Shown one piece after another: positions 1-6,726 of a stretch of DNA of 64,000 bases (the stretch's first letter is position 1; each line of letters starts with the position of its first letter). The notes under the pieces are model-generated. The model was given only the letters and a program-made list of their open reading frames with translations. It had not been told where the DNA came from and searched no databases. The stretch is taken from positions 1 to 64,000 of the forward strand of contig NZ_JARZHH010000043.1 of NCBI RefSeq assembly GCF_029946515.1, written 5' to 3'. A program made the position numbers and the translations under genes. The DNA is from Polyangium sp. 6x1 (GTDB taxonomy: Bacteria; Myxococcota_A; Polyangia; Polyangiales; Polyangiaceae).

Positions 1-496
1 CGCGACTGTAGACGGCCTTCGCCTTGATCCCAAGCGACGCAGCGATCTCCGCGATCGACCATCCCTCCAGATACGGAATCACGGCGTCCCGAATGCGCGG
101 GCTGAGCTTCCCCAGGAACCGCTTGAGTCGGAACATCCCATAGATCGCATGCAGCAACGTCTCCGGCGACGTCCCGTCCTCCTGCTCGGGGAAATCCTCC
201 GAGAAACCGACGAGGACCTCGCGCTCGTATCGTAGGCGATTGCGATAGTTGCGGGCATGGTTGAGTCCGATCACCCAAAGCCACGGACGGGCCTGCTCCG
301 GCGTGACCAGGTACGAGAGGCGACGCCATACCGTGATGAAGATGTCTTGCAGGAGATCCTCGACGTCGCGGGGAGGTACGGCCTGGCCGAGAAGAAGGCG
401 ACGCAGGAATTGGCGGTGTTCGAGGTAGAGGCGGCCGAGCAAGGCGTGCGACGCCGAGAAGTTTGCCGGCGGCGAATGGTCGAGTAGCGTTGTCAC
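1..496 (-). CDS. ECF-type RNA polymerase sigma factor (3' end outside window)
   Basis: Reading leftwards from a GTG at 496 gives about 165 codons with no stop before the edge, so the C-terminus is missing. The first half carries a sigma region 2 pattern (DVEDLLQDIFITVWRRL, then PWLWVIGLNHARNYRNRLR). The end carries a region 4 helix-turn-helix (LSPRIRDAVIPYLEG followed by SIAEIAASLGIKAKAVYSR). This is the two-domain architecture of ECF/sigma-70 family factors, which direct RNA polymerase to dedicated promoters. A GGAG lies about 10 bases before the GTG and supports this start. No anti-sigma gene is visible on this side; one could lie to the left of the window. Confidence 0.85.
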   Translation of the reverse strand, partial: MTTLLDHSPPANFSASHALLGRLYLEHRQFLRRLLLGQAVPPRDVEDLLQDIFITVWRRLSYLVTPEQARPWLWVIGLNHARNYRNRLRYEREVLVGFSEDFPEQEDGTSPETLLHAIYGMFRLKRFLGKLSPRIRDAVIPYLEGWSIAEIAASLGIKAKAVYSR

Positions 497-698
497 AGCT
501 CGTGAACTCCGGTCTGTGGGGTTTGCGTGTCAGACGCCGGTCGGTGTTGCAAGCGCCGGCTGGCGTCGCTTGTTTTGTCTCACGAATCGCGGGCGAACTC
601 AACGGTAAATTGGCGGATTGGTTCGTCCGCGGAGAACCCACGATCCGTCGGGAATGGCGAGCGGGGGATCGTAATGGGGGCCGAGATCCAGGCCGTGC

Positions 699-730
699 GG
701 GCGGGCCGCCCTGGTGGGGACGGCCCGCCC
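699..730 (-). terminator. Strong hairpin after the four-helix-bundle gene
   Basis: Perfect inverted repeat with 10-bp GC-only arms (GGGCGGGCCG / CGGCCCGCCC) and a 12-base loop, starting a few bases beyond the stop codon of the minus-strand gene at 737-1066. There is no clear U-tract, so it is terminator-like rather than a textbook intrinsic terminator. Confidence 0.55.
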
Positions 731-736
731 GGGGGG

Positions 737-1066
737 TCAGGAGGCGCGGCGGTAGACGAGGCGGCCGAGGGTGGCGATGACGTGGTCCATGCGGTCGAGC
801 GCCCGCGCGTCGACCGTGCCGATGTACCGCATGGCCTGAGCGACTTGGACGCAGGCCAGCACCTCCCGCGCCGAACCGAGGGCCGACTGATAGCGCTGCC
901 GTTTATGCCCCGCTGTGTTCCCGGCCCCTTCTGCCGTATTGAGAGCCACGCTATGCATGGCCCTGCGCAGTTGTCGGGCGAGATCCGAATCCCTTCGTTC
1001 GATCTGCTCCGCGATACCTGCCGCGTCTCCAGCCATGGCCAAAATGACCTCGTAAATCCTCAGCAT
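737..1066 (-). CDS. Four-helix-bundle protein (23S rRNA intervening-sequence / bAvd-like family)
   Basis: A 109-aa protein with the family pattern of an N-terminal LRIYEVILAMAGD helix, central IERRDSDLARQLRRA and SVALNTAEGAGN, and a tyrosine-containing helix RQRYQSALGSAREVLACVQ. Family members form pentameric four-helix bundles. Some are encoded in 23S rRNA intervening sequences, some are accessory proteins of diversity-generating retroelements, and many are free-standing with unknown role. The ATG at 1066 is preceded by a strong GGAGGG Shine-Dalgarno, which beats a longer in-frame start at 1138. No reverse transcriptase or rRNA is visible nearby, so it is called free-standing. Confidence 0.85.
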   Translation of the reverse strand: MLRIYEVILAMAGDAAGIAEQIERRDSDLARQLRRAMHSVALNTAEGAGNTAGHKRQRYQSALGSAREVLACVQVAQAMRYIGTVDARALDRMDHVIATLGRLVYRRAS

Positions 1067-1266
1067 GACGAAACCCTCCGTCCGACGACCCTTTCGCCGG
1101 GACCCCCATCCCGCACCGTCGCGCGCAGGCCTCTTCAAGGCTGCGCAGCACCGCCCGGAGCCGCCCGGAGCAGCACGCAGTGCTGCGAGGACGGCGAGGA
1201 CGGCTTGGCCTTGAAGAGGCCGAGCACGACGGTACGATCGCCGTCCCCGAGCGGGATCCCCTGATT

Positions 1267-1350
1267 ACCGCTCCCGCTCCCGCTACCGCTACCGCTACCG
1301 CTACCGCTCCCGCTCCCGCTACCGCTACCGCTACCGCTACCGCTCCCGCT
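1267..1350. repeat. Hexanucleotide microsatellite (CCGCTM)14
   Basis: Fourteen consecutive 6-base units, each ACCGCT or CCCGCT. They are arranged so that two CCCGCT followed by four ACCGCT form a 36-bp super-unit present twice. The tract lies outside any supported gene. A related GCTTCC/GCCTCC tract occurs inside a real gene at about 2812-2872. Confidence 0.9.
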
Positions 1351-1398
1351 TCCGGCTTCGCGCCAATCATTCGCTATGTCATCGACCTTTTCGGCCTC

Positions 1399-1699
1399 GC
1401 GCCCGGTACAAGCGCCTCTCGAACCGCTCCCCGAGGCTCGCGCGCCCGGCGCAAGCGCCCTTCGGAGCGCTCCCCGAGGCTCGCGCGCCCGGTACGAGCG
1501 CTCTGCGGACCGTTCCCCACCGCTCCTGCGCCGGGCGCAAGCGCCCTTCGGAGCGCTCCCCGCCGCTCCTGCGCCCGGTACGAGCGCCCTTCGGACCGCT
1601 CCCCGCCGCTCTTGCGCCCGGCGCAAGCGCCCTTCGGAGCGCTCCCCGCCGCTCTTGCGCCCGGCGCAGGCGCCTCCAGAGCCGCTCCGACCCTCGCAT
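1399..1699. repeat. 43-bp tandem repeat array, seven units in alternating types
   Basis: Units begin with GCGCCCGG (one variant GCGCCGGG) at 1399, 1442, 1485, 1528, 1571, 1614 and 1657, spaced exactly 43 bases. Units 1, 3 and 5 carry GGTAC plus a GGACCG-like block; units 2, 4 and 6 carry GGCGCAAGCG plus GGAGCG. Unit 7 is a diverged copy. The alternation points to growth by duplication of an 86-bp dimer. The period is not a multiple of three, so this is not a protein repeat. Confidence 0.9.
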
Positions 1700-1976
1700 G
1701 CTCCCCATGCAGCTCCGATCTGGAGCGCTCCGCTCCAATTTGGAACGGTCACCGCTCCATCCTGGATCACCCCTCGCGGCCCGCCCCTCGTTTCTCCGCT
1801 CGTCCCCGCTTGGCCAGCGATTTGCTGTGTCCCTCGATCGACCCGCATCGCGACATGCCGTCGCGACGGCCACAGCGAGGTTTCCCGTGCCCACGTCGCA
1901 TACCCCCGCGCGCCGCGGAGACACAAGCTTCTGACGGCCCCGCTGGTTTCACGCTCGCGCGTGTCATCGGACGCCG

Positions 1977-2612
1977 TCAAAACCTCACATCCAGGCGCAG
2001 GTCGAGCAGCGCCGAGTGGGACCCGACCGATGGCAGCGTCACGAAGCTGAGCTGCGGTCCGAAAGCAACGCGCTTCGAGCGAAACGCGAAGCCCAGGCCG
2101 ACGCCGGCCGCGAACCCATTGAACCGAGTGACGATGGGGCTGCGACCCAGCACGTCGGAACTGTAGAAGCCATAACCAAGATCCACGGACACGTATGGAT
2201 CCGCCCAGAAACCGGCAGTCGGGTGGAATTCGAAAACGCTCGTAACGATGTCGGTGTCGATCGACGCACCGAAGCCGTCGTCATTGCCTCGGCCACGAAC
2301 GCCGCGATAGGAGAAGCCACAAAAAAACGCCGGGGTCGGCTCCCAGCCACCCAACACGCGAAAGCTCCCCGCGAAGGCCCCAGGCCCGTGACCATCATCC
2401 ATGCTCGCGCGTAGGGTGAAGCCTCCACCGAGCGATCCAGAGACTTTCAACCGCCAGGAATCATCGCGCGTCCCGGCGCCTTGCAGCGGTGCGCCGGGAC
2501 CGACTTGGAGATACGCCTTGTCGGGGCTCGCCGCACGGGCGGTCGAAGCGTGCGACTGGATGGCGGCCATTGTGGCCGAGACGACGACGAAGCTGGCGAA
2601 GCGTGTTGTCAT
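1977..2612 (-). CDS. Secreted protein, probable small outer-membrane beta-barrel
   Basis: A 211-aa protein starting at an ATG. It has an N-terminal signal peptide (hydrophobic ASFVVVSATMAAI, likely cleavage after ARA near residue 27). Alternating hydrophobic strands rich in Gly and aromatics follow (for example LGGGFTLRASM, YVSVDLGYGFY, GVGLGFAFRSK), and the protein ends in phenylalanine (LRLDVRF), the usual terminal signature of Gram-negative outer-membrane barrels. No family is recognised. No good ribosome binding site precedes the start, and the open frame extends further upstream without another convincing start. The function is unknown; the outer-membrane location is an inference from the strand pattern. 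Confidence 0.7.
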   Translation of the reverse strand: MTTRFASFVVVSATMAAIQSHASTARAASPDKAYLQVGPGAPLQGAGTRDDSWRLKVSGSLGGGFTLRASMDDGHGPGAFAGSFRVLGGWEPTPAFFCGFSYRGVRGRGNDDGFGASIDTDIVTSVFEFHPTAGFWADPYVSVDLGYGFYSSDVLGRSPIVTRFNGFAAGVGLGFAFRSKRVAFGPQLSFVTLPSVGSHSALLDLRLDVRF

Positions 2613-2773
2613 GGCCGCGCTGGATTGCACGCCGCGTACCACACAGCCGAAGCTGGACCATCGAGCCTGCGAGCCGCACCGAGCGCACAGCCTGTGGCCA
2701 TGCAGCACGCAGCCACCTCGACTGTCGCGGAAGCGCGACAGCGTAGCGTTCTGGCCACGAGGCCACGAGGCGC

Positions 2774-3628
2774 TCAGCGGTGCGCCCGAGCCCCGCGTCC
2801 TTCGACCGCTTCCGCCTCCGCTTCCGCCTCCGCCTCCGCTTCCGCTTCCGCTTCCGCTTCCGCCTCCGCTCCCGCAATCCGCTTCCGCTTCCGCGGCGCC
2901 TCCACGCGCGGCACCGCGCGCACCGCGGTCAGAATGCGCGTCCGGAGCTCGCGGTGTTTCCTGAACCGTCGCCGCGCGACCCAGGGGAAAATCGTGCGCG
3001 CGATGAGGTAGACGAACCCGAACCACGCGACGGCGCCGAGGACGGCGCCAAACACGCTGTTCGTGGCGTGCAAGGTCGCCCCGAAGATCGGGAGCGCGCC
3101 GGAGAACCCGAGGCCGATCCCGAGACCAAAGAACAGGCCCGCAGCCATGGCGGCGAACGACTCCTCCACGCGAACGAAGGTCTTGCCGTTCCGCGCGCGC
3201 ACCGTGACCGAGAATTGCCGCGTCTGCCGCTGCGGGTTCAGGGTGGGCGTCCACGTCAGGGTCTTGCCCACGATCTGCACCTGCCCCGCGTCCTCCATCA
3301 CGCTGCGAATGACCTCGACCACCTCCTCGTGGGCGTCCGTCGAGATCTCCCCCTCGATCTCCTCCTCGAGGACCGTGCGCAGCGGCGCGCCAATCCAAGC
3401 GCTCCCCTTCTCCTCGGGCTTCAACATCGGCGCGTGCTCGTCCGCGGCGCCCCGAAGGGCCGTCTGCGGAATCCCGAGCTCAGCGGCGCGGCGCGCGAGC
3501 TCGCCCTCGGTCATCGAAGTCTCGACCGCCTGCGTCTCGGGGTCTTGCTCGGCGAGCGTGAGGGCCCGGCGCAGAATGCGGCGCACCTCGGCCGGAGGGA
3601 GCCTTCGCTCGCGAAAGGGATCGTCCAT
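2774..3628 (-). CDS. Membrane protein of unknown function with (EA)n C-terminal tail
   Basis: A 284-aa protein from an ATG at 3628. The N-terminal 65 residues are helical (LPPAEVRRILRRALTLAE, then LARRAAELGIPQTALRGAA), resembling a small domain often placed before membrane segments in myxobacterial and Gemmatimonas proteins. A middle beta-rich part (about 75-155) is followed by two hydrophobic segments (about 161-182 and 192-211), a basic stretch and a tail of glutamate-alanine repeats near residues 253-274. The tail is encoded by a GCTTCC/GCCTCC hexanucleotide tract, so its length may vary between strains. No enzyme motif was seen. Confidence 0.65.
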   Translation of the reverse strand: MDDPFRERRLPPAEVRRILRRALTLAEQDPETQAVETSMTEGELARRAAELGIPQTALRGAADEHAPMLKPEEKGSAWIGAPLRTVLEEEIEGEISTDAHEEVVEVIRSVMEDAGQVQIVGKTLTWTPTLNPQRQTRQFSVTVRARNGKTFVRVEESFAAMAAGLFFGLGIGLGFSGALPIFGATLHATNSVFGAVLGAVAWFGFVYLIARTIFPWVARRRFRKHRELRTRILTAVRAVPRVEAPRKRKRIAGAEAEAEAEAEAEAEAEAEAEAVEGRGARAHR

Positions 3629-3857
3629 GGCCGCGGAGGATACACCGTCTCCCCCGGCCGTCCACGGATGAGGGGCCGGCGCACGCTCTCGTATAGGACT
3701 TTGGTCCCATGGTCCTCGGCGCCCGGAATCTCTAGAAAGGGGGACACGCAACGTCGTGGAGCCTTCCGAGGCTTTGCCACGGCGAAGTAGACCCGGGGCG
3801 GGTCGCCTTTGCAGTGCGGGTCGACGCGCCTCGCATCCCACAATCCATGAGGAGACT

Positions 3858-4403
3858 ATGTCGTTACTAGGTGGCTTGCTACCCCCGATCGGTCTGGAGA
3901 TCCCCTGCTCCATGTATGCAGTCAACGTGCCGCTGCGAGTGAATGTCCTCGGCATCGTCAGCCTGGACTTCAAGGGCGGGATCAAGGTCCGGGTCGAGAA
4001 GAACATCGCTGAGGGATTGGGCGGCGTCATGTTCAAGATCATCGGCCACGAGGTGTCGGCGGACTCCCCCGTGCTCGGAAAGGTCACCCTCAGCCAGGAC
4101 TGGGACATCGACACGACCCCGCTGAGCCCGCTCGAGGTCATCAGCACGATGCCGCCCAAGTTCAAGAACACGCTCTACCACGACTTCACGTTCACCATCG
4201 AGAAGCCGCCGGGCGGTGGCCCCCCCCTCGTGCTGAAGAACACGAAGACGGCCGCGCTGGTCAACGACAACCTCCCGGTGTTTCCTCCGCAGGGCTCGGT
4301 CTACCAGCTCCAGCAGCCGGTCGATCTCGCACCGGCCGGCGCTCCGAGCCAGGTCGTCGCCACGATCATGCAGATGCCGTTCACGGTGTCGCACAACCCG
4401 TGA
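3858..4403 (+). CDS. Hypothetical protein, 181 aa
   Basis: Starts at an ATG with an ideal AGGAG five bases upstream. The in-frame open region before it is not coding-like. The sequence has no signal peptide and no cysteine cluster. It alternates short beta-like segments (VNVPLRVNVLGIVSLDFKGG, IKVRVEKNIAEGLGG, VMFKIIGHEVSADS) with a proline-rich turn region (EKPPGGGPPLVLKNTKTA) and ends VATIMQMPFTVSHNP, which suggests a compact beta-sandwich. The family is not recognised. It has its own 229-bp upstream region, divergent from the gene at 2774-3628, and is followed by a small hairpin. Confidence 0.75.
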   Translation: MSLLGGLLPPIGLEIPCSMYAVNVPLRVNVLGIVSLDFKGGIKVRVEKNIAEGLGGVMFKIIGHEVSADSPVLGKVTLSQDWDIDTTPLSPLEVISTMPPKFKNTLYHDFTFTIEKPPGGGPPLVLKNTKTAALVNDNLPVFPPQGSVYQLQQPVDLAPAGAPSQVVATIMQMPFTVSHNP

Positions 4404-4919
4404 AACGAGCCTGATCCCCTCGCAGGGATCGGCGTCGCCAGGCTCGGGGGCGGAGCCCGTATCGGCGTCTTCGCCCCTGGCCGCGTCGGGCTTTCGGAAG
4501 AAAGATTCGACCCACGACTTCGGCAACTTCTTCGCCGTCGCGATCTCGAGCAGCTCCGCGTAGGTCGTTGTCCGCAGGGCATGGATGCCCTCTTTCCATT
4601 CGTCGGTCTCGTTCGAGACGAGCTGCCGATTTCCTTTGGCGTTGGTGCGCGCGTCGAGCGCGTCGAGCGCGGCCGTGCTGACCGTATCGATCGGCGCGGC
4701 GAACGGTGCGAGGTCGTGGCCCGCGCCGAGCTTTTTGGCCTCGGGCAGGAGCACGCCGCGCGTCTTCTCGCACTGCGCGCGGAGCCCCTTGCGCACGAAT
4801 TGCCCCGGGGCCGCGCCGCCGAAGAATTTTCCGAGGAGCTCCGGCGCGAACGCGCGGGCGGCGTCGTTCGAGCGGGATGGCGGTGGAGCCGGCGAGGGAC
4901 GGGGTTGTCTGTCGCTTTT
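4404..4919 (-). pseudogene. Coding remnant, unknown protein, lacking clean start and stop
   Basis: This strand encodes a coding-like stretch: a proline-rich leader, then RSNDAARAFAPELLGKFF, KTRGVLLPEAKKLGAG, and EWKEGIHALRTTTYAELLE ahead of KKLPKSWVESFF. Base use matches that of its neighbours. An in-frame TGA occurs near 4925 and no ATG, GTG or TTG follows until a GTG at 4796, well inside the apparent domain. At the other end there is no stop until 3879, so the frame runs antisense through the whole 181-aa gene. It is probably a gene that lost its start and its natural stop; a functional ORF at 3879-4796 starting at the GTG is the alternative. The family is not recognised. Confidence 0.4.
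4414..4431. terminator. Short hairpin after the 181-aa gene
   Basis: Inverted repeat GATCCC / GGGATC with a six-base loop, ten bases beyond the stop at 4403. It is a weak terminator candidate without a U-tract. It lies inside the open frame of the facing minus-strand gene remnant. Confidence 0.35.
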
Positions 4920-4959
4920 CGGCTGGAGAGTGGGGGTGGATCACGTGTAGGGGTGCGTC

Positions 4960-5766
4960 GTGGTGTTCGGGAAAGCGGACGTTGAGCGTGGGGCCCGGTG
5001 GGTGCTGCTCGGGGTGCTCTGCGTGGGGAGCCTGGTGGCGTGTACGCCGAGGCCAGAGACGGCCGTGTACACGACGTTCCCGGTGGACAGGAATGAATCG
5101 CGGAGCGAAGGGTGCCCCGGGGAGCGTCCGCCTGGCGTCGCCGTCTTCGCGGAGGGCATGAAGCGGCCGGAGCCGGCGACGGGGCCCTCCCTCACCCTGA
5201 CGCCCGAGGCGGCGGCGGTGCGCGCCGAGGGGCGGATCCGCGTGTGGTGTATCGTGACGACACAGGGAGAGGCGACGGACTGCGTCGTCGTGGAGACGAT
5301 CCCGTACATGACCGACGTCGCACTCCAGGCGCTCGCGAAGCAGCGGTTCCAGCCGGCGGAGCAGGACGGGGAGCCGATCGCGGTGGATTACGAGTTCCGG
5401 TGGGACATCCGATGGCCTGATGCGCCCCCGCCCGCTTCTCCACGAGGCACCGAGTCGACGCCGCCGACGTTCAAGTCCTTGCCCAAGGACAAAATCACGA
5501 GGCCACGACATGTGTCCGGTCCCCAGATACGCTATACGCCGCTCGCGTTGTGCAATCGCGTGGATGGTATCATGAAGGTGCAATGCGTCATGACGGAGGA
5601 GGGGCGTCTCCAGGAGTGCCGCGTCTTGCAGACGGTGCCTTACATGGAGCAGGCCGTCCTCCGCGTGCTCGAAGCGTCCCGATACACGCCGGTCATCCTC
5701 GACGGTCGCCCTGCCCGGGTCAGGTACACGTTTACGATCAGGTTGGTCATGCCGAAAGAGCAATGA
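4960..5766 (+). CDS. Lipoprotein with two TonB C-terminal-like domains
   Basis: A 268-aa protein beginning GTG (an adjacent GTG at 4963 is equally possible) with an AGGGG upstream. The N-terminus has a hydrophobic stretch ending LVAC, a plausible lipobox near residue 28. Two homologous modules follow. The first contains GRIRVWCIVTTQGEATDC then VALQALAKQRFQPA (about 92-140); the second contains GIMKVQCVMTEEGRLQEC then AVLRVLEASRYTPV (about 204-250). This is the TonB C-terminal fold, with its conserved terminal-helix/strand pattern and the R-[YF]-x-P motif. Canonical TonB has one such domain and an N-terminal membrane anchor. Here the domain is duplicated on a lipid anchor, so an energy-transducer role is doubtful and a scaffold role is possible. 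Confidence 0.75.
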   Translation: MVFGKADVERGARWVLLGVLCVGSLVACTPRPETAVYTTFPVDRNESRSEGCPGERPPGVAVFAEGMKRPEPATGPSLTLTPEAAAVRAEGRIRVWCIVTTQGEATDCVVVETIPYMTDVALQALAKQRFQPAEQDGEPIAVDYEFRWDIRWPDAPPPASPRGTESTPPTFKSLPKDKITRPRHVSGPQIRYTPLALCNRVDGIMKVQCVMTEEGRLQECRVLQTVPYMEQAVLRVLEASRYTPVILDGRPARVRYTFTIRLVMPKEQ

Positions 5767-5805
5767 CTCGCTCGATGCCGTGAATGGGGAGGGCGCACTG
5801 CCGAC

Positions 5806-6699
5806 TTACTCGTCGACGACGCGGATCGGGAGCCACTTGAATCCGGTCACGCCTGCGTCCTTGAAGATGCGCCAGACCTTGGGGGAGACGACGAAGTACG
5901 GTTGCCACACGACGGCCGTCTTCAGGTCGCCGTTCCACCGAACGTACCCGAAGTGCTCCCACATCCGGTTCACGTCCTGAGCCCCTTCGAGGTCCCGGGC
6001 GCGGTAGGTGAAACGCTCGGGGCTCGTCGTGTCGATCTTGCCGCGCTTGCAGGTCTTGCATGCGCTGTCGAAGTGGATCCCGGTCGAGCGCGGCGACAAT
6101 GGGGGCAGGGTATGCGCCGCCCACATCTGCTTCCAGATCAGCTCGTCCGGCACCTCGTCTGGCTGGATCCCATACACAGTCCGGAGGGAGAGCCCGGAGA
6201 GGTTCGCGCGCGCGAGCGTCTCGGCGAGCGGCTGGTCGACGATGATCTCGCTGTAGCTGGATACGGCGCGAAATCGTCCGAGACCCACCATGGTTGGGCC
6301 TGCGCCATCGAGCATGTACGCCCCTGTCTGCCGCATCCCGGCGCCGCACGCCGGGCAGGCGTTCGAGAGATCGTACTCCGTGTAGAAGCGGGGACCTCCG
6401 ACGACGTGGTTATCCGCAAGCGCCTGTACGACGATCAAGCGCGCGGCCTCGTACTCCTCGTCCGTGTACTCGTCCCAGCGATCCTCCGACCATTGGACCT
6501 TGTAGGCGAGCAGGAGCTTCTGCAGGGTGAGGAGGCGAGGGTCGTCGATGTCGAGCGTAACATAAACAAAAACTTGCTTCAGAAACTTGTTATCGCTGAC
6601 CTCGGCCACATCGGGACCACACCCCGCGGGGCCCAAGACGGTCTGTTCGCGTCTCGGAACGTCATTCCCGTCAAACTTTACCCGTACCTTGGTTTTCAT
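5806..6699 (-). CDS. Double-CXXC immunity-like protein (SitI6 / TIGR02264-like)
   Basis: A 297-aa cytosolic protein with no signal peptide. Two CXXC knuckles, CPACG at residues 115-119 and CKTCK at 214-218, are placed as in the Myxococcus paralogous family with a double CXXCG motif, some of which serve as immunity proteins for Sit toxins. It most likely binds zinc. The gene lies 27 bp after the toxin-like gene on the same strand, the order expected for a toxin-immunity pair. The ATG at 6699 is chosen; a GTG at 6717 is the alternative. The family match is by memory of the motif layout. The immunity role is inferred from the pairing. Confidence 0.7.
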   Translation of the reverse strand: MKTKVRVKFDGNDVPRREQTVLGPAGCGPDVAEVSDNKFLKQVFVYVTLDIDDPRLLTLQKLLLAYKVQWSEDRWDEYTDEEYEAARLIVVQALADNHVVGGPRFYTEYDLSNACPACGAGMRQTGAYMLDGAGPTMVGLGRFRAVSSYSEIIVDQPLAETLARANLSGLSLRTVYGIQPDEVPDELIWKQMWAAHTLPPLSPRSTGIHFDSACKTCKRGKIDTTSPERFTYRARDLEGAQDVNRMWEHFGYVRWNGDLKTAVVWQPYFVVSPKVWRIFKDAGVTGFKWLPIRVVDE

Positions 6700-6726
6700 C
6701 GTACCACTTTCACCCACCTGATTCGC

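Larger units (their letters stand above)
1067..1976. other. Non-coding, repeat-dominated intergenic region
   Basis: About 900 bases between two minus-strand genes. It holds a hexanucleotide tract (1267-1350), an exact 43-bp tandem array (1399-1699) and several short GGAGC/GCTCC inverted repeats around 1712-1770. Open frames exist in several phases on both strands, but their composition is set by the repeats, and the 43-bp period cannot keep a reading frame. No protein-coding gene is supported. Promoter elements for the gene starting at 1066 should lie near its left end, but none is clear. Confidence 0.6.

Noticed and set aside
737-1066. Diversity-generating retroelement
   Set aside because: Only the accessory-like four-helix bundle is seen; no reverse transcriptase and no template/variable repeat pair with A-biased differences.
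1399-1699. Replication origin or plasmid iterons
   Set aside because: No replication initiator, partition gene or DnaA boxes nearby, and the flanking genes are ordinary chromosomal ones; left as a tandem repeat.
1135-1980. Several 180-330-aa open frames in the repeat region
   Set aside because: Their sequence is dictated by the hexamer tract and the 43-bp array, which shifts frame at every unit; no ribosome site or conserved motif.
4381-5763. 460-aa minus-strand open frame covering the TonB-C lipoprotein
   Set aside because: Wrong frame relative to the coding remnant at 4404-4919 and antisense to the lipoprotein; no domain seen.
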